This document shows positions 23,131-29,093 of a stretch of DNA of 29,093 nt, piece after piece. The DNA comes from JBKJUK01 sp046590705. GTDB taxonomy: Bacteria; Acidobacteriota; Thermoanaerobaculia; Gp7-AA8. Below the pieces are notes generated by a model. It was not told the origin of the DNA. It saw only the letters and a program-made list of their open reading frames with translations, and ran no database searches. Positions within the stretch are counted from its first letter, which is position 1. The number at the start of each line of letters is the position of its first letter. The stretch covers positions 1-29,093 of the forward strand of contig JBKJUK010000255.1 in the NCBI GenBank assembly GCA_046590705.1, given 5' to 3'. The translations under genes were made by a program, and so were the position numbers.

Positions 23131-24393
23131 TCAGATTTCTTCGCGCTCGAAGGGCATGGTCATACAACGAGGGCCGCCTCTGGCCCTGGAAAGTTCGTGA
23201 CCCTGAATTTGAATTGCGTACTTCTTATCGGTCCAGGTCTCGAGTTCAGTGCGGCCGAGAAGTAGGTCATCTTCGTAGACGATGTGATAGCCATTTCGAT
23301 CAAGTTCAGCAGCAGTGCGGAGGTTTCTCTCGTAGAGAAGAATGATTCCGGGAGCGAGCGCGAACGCATTCGCACCATCGGTCCACTGCTCGCGCTGCTG
23401 ATCAACGATCTCAGTACCTCCACAGAAGATCGGCTTCAGGTCGATCTTCTGTTTCTTGAGAGCGGAAAGCAGGGACTTGTGCGCTTTGTAGGTGATCTCT
23501 TTCTTCGTCAAATCGATCTCGTACACTTTGGCCGGCTCGGCACCACCCGGGAGGATTACCGGCGGATACACGAGACATTCGTCGCGACTGGTAATGGTGA
23601 AAACCGTGTCTAGATGCATGTAGGAACGCTTGCTCGGAATCTCGACCACCAGGATCGTTTTCACTCCGGCATTCGAGGCTTTCAGCGAGGTTGCGAGATG
23701 TTCGATTCCAGCGCGGTTGGTTCTCTCGCTGAGACCCACCAGAAGAAGATCGCGCCGCGCCACGAGCACATCACCGCCCTCGATGGTCGGACGACGCTTC
23801 ATTCCCGCAGCCGACTTCGGCCAGGCCTGATCGTAGTGATCCATCCAGAAAAGATCCCGCTCACGAAACGCCGGGTGGTACTGAAAGACGTAATGCGAGA
23901 GAAGGGATTCGCGCGAACGCGCCGGGGTTCCCATAGATGAAATGGCCACACCGTCGCCGATCACTACTTGCGGATCGCGCGTGAAGAAAAGGTTCGGCAC
24001 CGGAGCCAGCTCGTACAGCGAAGGTGATTTCTCGTTCGGTATTCCGCCGATGAGCACCTCGGCCAGTGCCGGTGGGGCCATCTCCCTGAGGGCGCTCAGA
24101 TGCTTCGGCTTCAACGGGAAACGTGAGACAAAGTCCTTCAGAATGATCCGCCGGATCTCCTCCTCCTCGAGCGTTTCCTCTAGAAGGTCCTGGAGGTCGT
24201 AGACCTGATCGGCGACGAACCAGATGAGTTGCTGAAAGCGTCGATGCTCTTCACGAGCCACCTGGCCGTAGAGAATGTCATCGAAGAGAAGTTGTTCCAT
24301 CATCGACGGAATCATTACGTCGATCTCGCGGCCAGGCAGATGAACGAGCACGCTCTTCAACCGGCCGATCTCGCTGTTCAGGTTCAGGATCAT
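23131..24393 (-). CDS. arcA: Arginine deiminase
   Basis: It hydrolyses arginine to citrulline and ammonia. The 420-residue length matches the family. Active-site stretches are FFTRDP (136-141, D140), TIEGGDVLV (203-211), SYMHLDTVFT (257-266, H260) and the C-terminal RGGPRCMTMP with nucleophile C410. It is transcribed toward arcC, but ornithine carbamoyltransferase (arcB) and an arginine/ornithine antiporter are not in the window. No Shine-Dalgarno sequence precedes the ATG; a TAGAAT box 9 nt before it suggests a leaderless transcript. The gene is followed on its 3' side by a family B repeat. Confidence 0.97.
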   Translation of the reverse strand: MILNLNSEIGRLKSVLVHLPGREIDVMIPSMMEQLLFDDILYGQVAREEHRRFQQLIWFVADQVYDLQDLLEETLEEEEIRRIILKDFVSRFPLKPKHLSALREMAPPALAEVLIGGIPNEKSPSLYELAPVPNLFFTRDPQVVIGDGVAISSMGTPARSRESLLSHYVFQYHPAFRERDLFWMDHYDQAWPKSAAGMKRRPTIEGGDVLVARRDLLLVGLSERTNRAGIEHLATSLKASNAGVKTILVVEIPSKRSYMHLDTVFTITSRDECLVYPPVILPGGAEPAKVYEIDLTKKEITYKAHKSLLSALKKQKIDLKPIFCGGTEIVDQQREQWTDGANAFALAPGIILLYERNLRTAAELDRNGYHIVYEDDLLLGRTELETWTDKKYAIQIQGHELSRARGGPRCMTMPFEREEI

Positions 24394-24402
24394 GCGCGCG
24401 AG

Positions 24403-24408
24403 ATTCTA
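24403..24408 (-). promoter_or_regulatory. Candidate -10 box for arcA (TAGAAT)
   Basis: On the minus strand TAGAAT is followed after 9 nt by the arcA ATG, so transcription would start at or next to the start codon. No good -35 is present. A further palindrome GTGCGT-gagattt-ACGCAC (24470-24488) lies about 80 bp upstream and could be an operator. Both are inferred from sequence only. Confidence 0.4.
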
Positions 24409-24562
24409 CAGTACGAGAGTACGCGGCAGCGGGAGGACCCGATCTCTGAGCGGCGGAATGGGTACATGGGTGCGTGAGATTTACGCACAAAGAATGCGCT
24501 GCGAATGTTCAGCGCGATCCTTGTTCTGACGTGCTCATCGCTTGGAACCTGGTTCAGCGCGC

Positions 24563-24582
24563 CACAGGCAGGATTGCCTGTG
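24563..24582. repeat. Family A hairpin repeat, single copy
   Basis: CACAGGCAGGATTGCCTGTG is a copy of the core found at 3331-3350, 3467-3486 and 25841-25860. It lies in the 258-bp spacer between the divergent/adjacent arcA 5' side and the end of the glycosyltransferase gene. It is bracketed by AACCTGGTTCAG and CACAGGTTCAG, a further imperfect repeat. Confidence 0.8.
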
Positions 24583-24651
24583 CCACACAGGTTCAGTCGA
24601 CACACAGGTTTGGCTTTGTCACCGAGGTACGTGCAGGCGAGGCGGCTGAGT

Positions 24652-25722
24652 TCAGCGCTTCGCTGCGATCGCTTTGTAGAAAGAACCGAGCTGGGCCGCA
24701 GTCGCCGGAAAATCGAAGCGGTCGACCGATGCGGAAATTGCAGCGCGGTTGTACGAACGGCCTTCTCTAGCGCGTGCGGAAGCCACTCTGGCCAGCTGCG
24801 ACGTGTCGAAGGTTTGCGTGATCGTCGTATCCGGCCCGGCGACTTCCTTCAGCCCGCGAATCGGGAAGCCGGCTACCGGCGTGCCGCAGCCGAGTGCCTC
24901 GATCACTGCGCGGTGCCCCTCATCTGAGCCTGGCGCAGTGAAGAGCAGCAGATCCATGGCGCGATAGTGGGCAGGCAGATGCTGCTCGTGGTAACCAGCC
25001 CAGATTACCCGCTCACTGACTCTGAGCGAGCGAGTGAGTTCCTCGAGCTCAGAACGATGAGGGCCCTGCCCGATGATGAGAAGCACGCAGCGAGAGCGGA
25101 CCTCGTCGTCGAGAAGACTGAACACCTGAATGGCCTCTTCGAAACCTCGGCCCGGAGAGACTTTCCCGATGAAACCGATGACGAAAACGTCGTCTCCGAT
25201 CGAGTATTCGTCTCGTACGTTCACCCCATCCGGCCGATGTTGGCTGCGGTCGAGTGGCGGGGGCAGAACCTGCGCGAGCCGGCCGCCGAAGAATCGATGC
25301 TCGCGATCCGCGTGATTCACTGTCGCCACGCCGTCGCATTTCCTCATCAGCGTCTGCGTCACCGGCTCGAAGCGCATGGTGCGACGCGAGTGATACGTAC
25401 GAACCAGAATCTGTCGCGCCGGGCGAGACATCGCCGCGAGCAGGTGATCGTACGAAAGATGCGCATGAAGAAGATCGATCTTCAGCTTCTCGACAATCTC
25501 GCGAATGCGACCGCGCGATCGAAAGAACGACACCGGGTTCTGCGGCTTCTCGATGACAGGATGCGCCCACGAATATCCAGCGAGGCGCGTCTCGAGATTG
25601 TTGCCACCTACAAAGATGTAGTGGGCCTCCGTTCCCTGGTCGCGCAGCGCTTCGACCTCTGCAAGCGCAGGTGCCGCAGCACCAGTCCAGCGGTCGGCGG
25701 AAACGAGGTGAGCAATATTCAC
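24652..25722 (-). CDS. GT4-family glycosyltransferase
   Basis: The start is put at GTG 25722, giving 356 residues beginning VNIAHLVSADRWTGAAAPAL. Upstream in-frame sequence translates families A and B repeats and is not coding. The N-terminal Rossmann domain has the acceptor-side start with a glycine-rich turn and LLHAHLSYDH near 84-93. The C-terminal nucleotide-sugar domain starts FVIGFIGKVSPGRGFEEAI (about 180-198) and carries GYHEQHLPAHYRAMDLLLF and SDEGHRAVIEALGCGTPVAG (266-285), a slightly degenerate EX7E region. The sugar and acceptor are unknown. A role in lipopolysaccharide or surface glycan synthesis is inferred from the nearby O-antigen-ligase-like gene, which is on the opposite strand. 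Confidence 0.87.
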   Translation of the reverse strand: MNIAHLVSADRWTGAAAPALAEVEALRDQGTEAHYIFVGGNNLETRLAGYSWAHPVIEKPQNPVSFFRSRGRIREIVEKLKIDLLHAHLSYDHLLAAMSRPARQILVRTYHSRRTMRFEPVTQTLMRKCDGVATVNHADREHRFFGGRLAQVLPPPLDRSQHRPDGVNVRDEYSIGDDVFVIGFIGKVSPGRGFEEAIQVFSLLDDEVRSRCVLLIIGQGPHRSELEELTRSLRVSERVIWAGYHEQHLPAHYRAMDLLLFTAPGSDEGHRAVIEALGCGTPVAGFPIRGLKEVAGPDTTITQTFDTSQLARVASARAREGRSYNRAAISASVDRFDFPATAAQLGSFYKAIAAKR

Positions 25723-25729
25723 CCGCGGA

Positions 25730-25735
25730 ATTGTA
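25730..25735 (-). promoter_or_regulatory. Candidate -10 box for glycosyltransferase gene (TACAAT, leaderless)
   Basis: On the minus strand TACAAT is followed by 7 nt and then the GTG start codon. This spacing puts the transcription start at the GTG. A CTGACC within the adjacent family B repeat lies about 19 nt upstream and might serve as a -35. It also supports GTG 25722 as the true start. Confidence 0.45.
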
Positions 25736-25750
25736 ACGCAGGAATGCGGG

Positions 25751-25950
25751 CCCGGGTCAGGGGGCCGGTGGCCGGGGTAGCAGCTATTCTCTCCGCTTCT
25801 GACTTCCTGGGTTCTGTTTCTGCGTTCATCGGTATTGCCCCACAGGCAGGATTGCCTGTGCTCCACCAGTTGTTGTACTCCACAACGCTATCCTGTCAAG
25901 GTCCTGAATCTGCCACCCGACTCCGGCCCCCGGCCCCCGGCCCGCCTCTG
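25751..25950. repeat. Composite repeat block: inverted family B pair enclosing a family A hairpin
   Basis: A family B arm (25751-25780) and its inverted relative (25917-25950, ACTCCGGCCCCCGGCCCCCG) flank a family A core (25841-25860, CACAGGCAGGATTGCCTGTG). The block fills most of the 245-bp spacer between the divergent glycosyltransferase and Trm112-like genes. No ORF is credible inside it. Confidence 0.8.
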
Positions 25951-25957
25951 CTACAAT
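25949..25957 (+). promoter_or_regulatory. Candidate extended -10 for the Trm112-like gene (TGcTACAAT)
   Basis: TG-c-TACAAT at the end of the family B repeat is followed after 10 nt by the ATG at 25968. An extended -10 would allow initiation without a -35, giving a leaderless or nearly leaderless mRNA. It fits the absence of any Shine-Dalgarno sequence. Confidence 0.45.
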
Positions 25958-25967
25958 CCGCCGCATC

Positions 25968-26207
25968 ATGGCCGTCGACACAGAACTGCTCGAAATTCTT
26001 GCCTGCCCTGTCTGTAAAGAGGAAGTGAAACTGGTTCCGCTTTCAGACACTCGCCGTACAGAGATTCAGACACGCTACCGTGAGAAGTTCCGGGGCGAGG
26101 AACCTGTCGTGGAAGAAGGGCTTCGCTGTACGAAGTGCGCGCGAATCTTTCCGGTCGTCAGCGACATCCCTGTCATGCTCATTGACGAGGCGTTCGAAGA
26201 GTCCTGA
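25968..26207 (+). CDS. Trm112-like zinc-ribbon protein
   Basis: The 79-residue protein carries two zinc-binding cysteine pairs, C13-PV-C16 and C54-TK-C57, and the Trm112 signature ELLEILACPVC at the start with IFPVVSDIPVMLIDEA at the end. In eukaryotes and archaea Trm112 activates methyltransferases. Bacterial YcaR-type relatives are small and usually sit in lipid A or envelope gene clusters. The segment between the cysteine pairs (about 18-53) is longer than in the ~60-residue forms. It stands between a glycosyltransferase gene and an O-antigen-ligase-like gene. The partner enzyme is unknown. Confidence 0.85.
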   Translation: MAVDTELLEILACPVCKEEVKLVPLSDTRRTEIQTRYREKFRGEEPVVEEGLRCTKCARIFPVVSDIPVMLIDEAFEES

Positions 26208-26307
26208 TTTCTGGTTGATTCATGACGGCGTTTGTATCGTCCCCTGAGCTGAGCCGCCTTTCCGCTATTCAGCGACCTTCCATCCCGCAAGAAGAGGCTG
26301 TCCGTCC

Positions 26308-27504
26308 GTGTGGCTGAGCCGAAAACTGGGCATTGACGGTCAGGCTTCACTGCTCGTCCAGGGCGCGATCCTCACCTATCTCGCGCACATTCTCTGTCAG
26401 GGATGGATTGCCAGTTCCGAGGGCTTTCTATTCATCTCGATGGCGCTCCTGCTGGCCGCCATCTATCGCGGAGAGATCGAACCTCGATTCCACGTCCTCT
26501 ATTTTCCGCTTGCTCTATTCGTGATCGCCTCGTTCGCCTCCGCGATCGCCTCGCCTCATCCAATCCGCGCCATTCGAGACACAAGTGAGTGGTACACCTT
26601 CCTCGGCTTTCCGCTGGCTCTCACGCTCTACCGCGCGGTGCCACGGGCGCGAATGCTGGCCACAAACGCGTTCCTGATTCTCCTGACCTTCCTGTCGAGT
26701 TACGGTATCTACCAGTATTTCTTCCGCGGCTTTTACCGATCGCTCGACTACCGCATCACAGGCACGACGGCGCACGTGATGACGTATTCAGGAATCCTGC
26801 TTCCAACATCCCTGCTGGCACTGGCCCTCGTCGTTCACAGGATGCGGCCGCTGGCATTGATCGCAATGCTGGCCGGCACCACCGCGCTGGTGCTCACATT
26901 TACCCGCGGGGCATGGATTGGCTGGATCGCCGGCGTGTTCGTGCTCGTGCTCATCAGGAAAGCGCGTCTGACTGGCTGGGTCGCTCTTCTTCTTTTCGTA
27001 GCCATTCTTTTCAGCCCGCTCACGATCTTCAGTCGCCTCATCTCGTCAGTCGACCTGCAGCAGTCTTCGAATCTTGATCGCGTCAGAATGATCGAGGCCG
27101 GGCTCGAGATGATCGATGACTATCCTCTGCTGGGCGTGGGACCAAGTCACGTCAAGCCGCTCTATCCGCTCTACCGGAAGGCGGACGCTCCTCGCTTCAA
27201 CATTCCTCACCTCCACAACAATGTGATTCACATCTGGGCTGAACGGGGTGCGCTGGCGTTAATCGCGTACCTGCTGCTGATCCTCATGTTCGTGAGGGAG
27301 TGTCTGAGAGTGCCAGGTCCCCTCCGAAGGCGGTCGGCGGCCACTGGGGGACTGGTCATCGCTACCGCGATGACCGTAGCCGGACTCTTCGAATACAACT
27401 TCGGCGACACCGAAGTTCTGCTGACCATGCTCGACCTGTTCGCCCTTTGCTGCGGATATCTCGAAGCAGAAAACGGTACGGAAGCCGTGACGGCGGAATC
27501 ATGA
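26308..27504 (+). CDS. O-antigen ligase / Wzy-C family membrane protein
   Basis: The start is GTG at 26308, with AAGAGG about 10 nt upstream. The 398-residue product has roughly ten to twelve transmembrane helices. A large periplasmic loop between late helices contains LGVGPSHVKPLYPLY and HLHNNVIHIWAERG (H301, H303), the hallmark of the WaaL/Wzy_C superfamily, which joins or polymerises surface glycans on lipid carriers in the periplasm. A conserved Arg-rich start of that region is FTRGAWIGW near 198-206. Ligase and polymerase members cannot be separated by sequence reading. Its stop codon overlaps the next small ORF as ATGA. Confidence 0.88.
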   Translation: MWLSRKLGIDGQASLLVQGAILTYLAHILCQGWIASSEGFLFISMALLLAAIYRGEIEPRFHVLYFPLALFVIASFASAIASPHPIRAIRDTSEWYTFLGFPLALTLYRAVPRARMLATNAFLILLTFLSSYGIYQYFFRGFYRSLDYRITGTTAHVMTYSGILLPTSLLALALVVHRMRPLALIAMLAGTTALVLTFTRGAWIGWIAGVFVLVLIRKARLTGWVALLLFVAILFSPLTIFSRLISSVDLQQSSNLDRVRMIEAGLEMIDDYPLLGVGPSHVKPLYPLYRKADAPRFNIPHLHNNVIHIWAERGALALIAYLLLILMFVRECLRVPGPLRRRSAATGGLVIATAMTVAGLFEYNFGDTEVLLTMLDLFALCCGYLEAENGTEAVTAES

Positions 27505-27611
27505 CCTTCCTTCCCTGGGAGAATCGAGCGGCCCGACCCGCTGTTTACGCTCCCGTGAACTGCGAAACCATTCGGGGCGGCGCCCGTCGTAAAGGGAAGA
27601 AGCCGAGATGA
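27501..27611 (+). CDS. 36-residue ORF coupled between O-antigen-ligase-like and sigma genes
   Basis: The ATG at 27501 overlaps the previous stop codon as ATGA, and its own TGA overlaps the sigma-factor ATG as ATGA. The frame therefore exactly bridges the 103-bp gap between two genes. The product MTFLPWENRAARPAVYAPVN continues into a strongly basic tail (RGGARRKGKKPR). No homologue is recognised. It may be a leader that feeds ribosomes to the sigma gene, or a chance frame. No separate Shine-Dalgarno sequence is visible. Confidence 0.4.
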   Translation: MTFLPWENRAARPAVYAPVNCETIRGGARRKGKKPR

Positions 27612-28186
27612 ACCACCTGAGCGACCAGGAATTGATGAAACTCGTTCAGGCCGGAGATTTCTCCCCAGCCGGTGAGATCTACGATCGCTACAGCGGCCGG
27701 ATCTACAACTTCGCGTTTCGATTCCTCAAGAACTCGGAAGCGGCCGAAGACGCAGTACAGGAAGTTTTCGTGAAGATGCTCAAGTACGCCAGACAGTTCA
27801 ACGGAGACGCGAAGCTATCGACCTGGCTCTTTTCGATCACCGCCAACCTCTGCCGCGACTATCTCCGCAAAGCAGACAACAAAAACAAGGAATCGGAAGA
27901 GACACTTCTCACCCTGGCAGCACCAGGCGAAACCGCAGAGGAGCGTCTCGAGTCAAAAGAAAACGAGCTGCGTGTGCAGAAAGCACTGGAAGCACTTACC
28001 GGAGAGCAGAGAGAAGCAATCCTGCTCTCTCGTTACCAGGGTCTGTCGTACGCAGAGATCGCGCAGATCGCCGGCTGTTCTGAAGGCGCAGTAAAAACGC
28101 GGGTTTTCCGCGCGATGGAAACGCTCAAGCGTGCTCTATCTGGTAACGCCAGCGGAGGGACCAAATGTCTGGATGCAGTGTCGTAA
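27608..28186 (+). CDS. ECF-type RNA polymerase sigma factor
   Basis: The 192-residue protein is of the RpoE/SigW kind. Region 2 (about 24-92) contains YDRYSGRIYNFAFRFLKN, the AEDAVQEVFVKML core-binding segment and STWLFSITANLCRDYLRK, the -10 recognition helix region. Region 4 (about 124-176) has LEALTGEQREAILLSRYQ and the helix-turn-helix LSYAEIAQIAGCSEGAVKTR, which recognises the -35. The start codon overlaps the small ORF before it; GGGAAGAAG lies 8-15 nt upstream. The 3' end overlaps the anti-sigma gene by 22 bases, the usual arrangement for a sigma factor and its membrane inhibitor. Confidence 0.95.
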   Translation: MNHLSDQELMKLVQAGDFSPAGEIYDRYSGRIYNFAFRFLKNSEAAEDAVQEVFVKMLKYARQFNGDAKLSTWLFSITANLCRDYLRKADNKNKESEETLLTLAAPGETAEERLESKENELRVQKALEALTGEQREAILLSRYQGLSYAEIAQIAGCSEGAVKTRVFRAMETLKRALSGNASGGTKCLDAVS

Positions 28187-29093
28187 GAGAACGGATGCCT
28201 GACCTGCTCGTCGAAGCGCTGAGCGCCGGCGAGCGTGAGCAGTCCCATATGCACATTGAACGCTGCGCTGCCTGCGAGAGCGAGTGGCAGGACTTCCGGG
28301 AAACCTGGTCGAACCTCGGTGTTCTGCCCGAGGTCCTGCCGCCTGCGAGCCTGCGGAATTCATTTCTGCGCGAGGCGGCGTTGCTCGATCCACGCAGTTC
28401 CAACGTCGTCGCCTTTTCCAGAAAGCCGGCCTTGCGCTGGGTCGCACAGGCCGCCGCCGTGGTTGTGCTTGTCGGTGGTGGCTACTTCGCCGGTCAGAAA
28501 ACGCCCGGTGTGCGCGACTTCACGAACCCCGCGACAGTGGCCGGAGTGCGTGGAGATGACAGCGGCATTCAGCGCGTGTCCTATCCCATTGCTGAGAATA
28601 TGGTGCTGCCTGCCTCTCAGGTCAGCCCGCAGATTCAAGGAAAGCCCGACATTCAGAATGTCCGGTTCTTCAAAGATGAGAAGAAGCAGATCGGGATGTC
28701 ATTCGATCTCACTTCTCACGTCACGCTGACCGGAGATCGTGACGATCAGAGCCTGGTGAGCGTCCTCACTTACGTTCTTCAGAACGGCGAGAACTCGATG
28801 CAGGCCCGCTCGAACGCCATTCAGTGGGTGAAGGAAACCTACGACGGACCGTCCGGTTCCCCCGAGATTGCTCGCGCGCTCGCCAACATCCTCAAGAATG
28901 ATACGCACGAAGGCGTACGGATCAAGGCAGTGGAAGCGATCACCTCGATGACCGCGCCCTCACTTCCCGAGACCCGCATTGCCCTGATCGAGGCGCTCAA
29001 GAATGATCCGAATCCAGCGGTCCGGATGAAAGCGGTCGACGCGCTGGCCCGGCTCACCGCCGGAAGCCCCATGCATCCGGAGTCGGTCAAAAC
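28165..29093 (+). CDS. Zinc-finger membrane anti-sigma factor with HEAT repeats (3' truncated by window edge)
   Basis: The ATG at 28165 has an excellent GGAGG 6 nt upstream (28154-28158), inside the end of the sigma gene. The frame is open to the last base, 309 full codons. The product begins MSGCSVVRERMPDLLVEALS, with a zinc-binding anti-sigma motif H30-x3-C34-x2-C37 (HIERCAAC). A single membrane helix is near 91-110 (RWVAQAAAVVVLVGGGYFAG). The periplasmic part ends in HEAT-type repeats: IARALANILKNDTHEGVRIKA and IALIEALKNDPNPAVRMKA, each about 40 residues. It is inferred to hold the ECF sigma factor inactive at the membrane, with the HEAT solenoid as a sensor or docking arm. The C-terminus is not visible. 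Confidence 0.88.
   Translation, partial: MSGCSVVRERMPDLLVEALSAGEREQSHMHIERCAACESEWQDFRETWSNLGVLPEVLPPASLRNSFLREAALLDPRSSNVVAFSRKPALRWVAQAAAVVVLVGGGYFAGQKTPGVRDFTNPATVAGVRGDDSGIQRVSYPIAENMVLPASQVSPQIQGKPDIQNVRFFKDEKKQIGMSFDLTSHVTLTGDRDDQSLVSVLTYVLQNGENSMQARSNAIQWVKETYDGPSGSPEIARALANILKNDTHEGVRIKAVEAITSMTAPSLPETRIALIEALKNDPNPAVRMKAVDALARLTAGSPMHPESVK

Noticed and set aside
25723..25866. 48-residue N-terminal extension of the glycosyltransferase
   Set aside because: It translates families A and B repeats; the conserved start VNIAHLV begins at GTG 25722 with a -10 box placed 7 nt before it.

Overview
This 29.1 kb window is GC-rich bacterial chromosome, densely coded and dominated by housekeeping genes. 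It has no rRNA, tRNA, CRISPR array, prophage or recognisable transposase gene. Gene content suggests a diderm bacterium: a secretin-type protein, an O-antigen-ligase-like protein, large secreted PKD/protease proteins and an ECF sigma/anti-sigma pair. The overall look, including repeat-rich spacers and a zinc-finger plus HEAT anti-sigma, recalls Acidobacteriota. That placement is an impression only, because the window holds no decisive phylogenetic marker that I could align.

Layout. 1-5.1 kb: 3' end of a secretin-N-domain gene, a convergent PolX/PHP gene whose polymerase active site looks degraded, pyrF, and a secreted LVIVD-like propeller protein. 5.4-11.1 kb: an HNH nuclease gene, then a translation and export block ffh-rpsP-rimM-trmD-rplS-rnhB (SRP GTPase, S16, 16S processing factor, tRNA m1G37 methylase, L19, RNase HII). 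11.1-16.0 kb: a 963-residue TPR protein, a TauE/SafE exporter, a DUF1634 membrane protein and a DUF1772 membrane protein, interrupted by a cluster of three MITE-like elements. 16.2-18.0 kb (minus strand): truA-thiL, overlapping. 18.2-21.8 kb: a DUF971 gene overlapping a large secreted zinc-metalloprotease gene. 21.9-24.4 kb (minus strand): arcA and arcC, the two ends of the arginine deiminase pathway, without arcB nearby. 24.6-29.1 kb: a GT4 glycosyltransferase (minus strand), then Trm112-like, O-antigen-ligase-like, a 36-codon ORF, an ECF sigma factor and its zinc-finger/HEAT anti-sigma partner, which runs off the window.

The strongest unexplained signal is in the spacers. Nearly every long intergenic gap carries a repeat, usually as an inverted pair. 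Examples are a hairpin with CACAGGCA/TGCCTGTG arms (four copies), a CCGGCCCCCGGCCCC family (five copies), a nested pair between trmD and rplS, a 176-bp foldback before ffh, an ATTCTCCATTC palindrome between truA and the DUF971 gene, and a 160-180 bp MITE in three copies at 14.9-16.2 kb.

The MITE is the most interesting item. Its 21-bp terminal repeat contains AAGGAG, an 8-nt spacer and ATG reading outward. One copy supplies both the ribosome-binding site and the start codon of the DUF1634 gene. Another copy, flanked by TA on both sides, completes the stop codon of thiL.

Gaps over 300 bases without a gene: 3273-3600 (inverted repeat pair plus terminator), 5080-5462 (inverted GC-rich pair, possible promoters), 6045-6427 (foldback element) and 9566-10086 (nested inverted repeats; nothing clear in 9566-9738). 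Several genes lack a Shine-Dalgarno sequence and instead have a TAnAAT hexamer 7-10 nt before the start codon, which suggests leaderless mRNAs.
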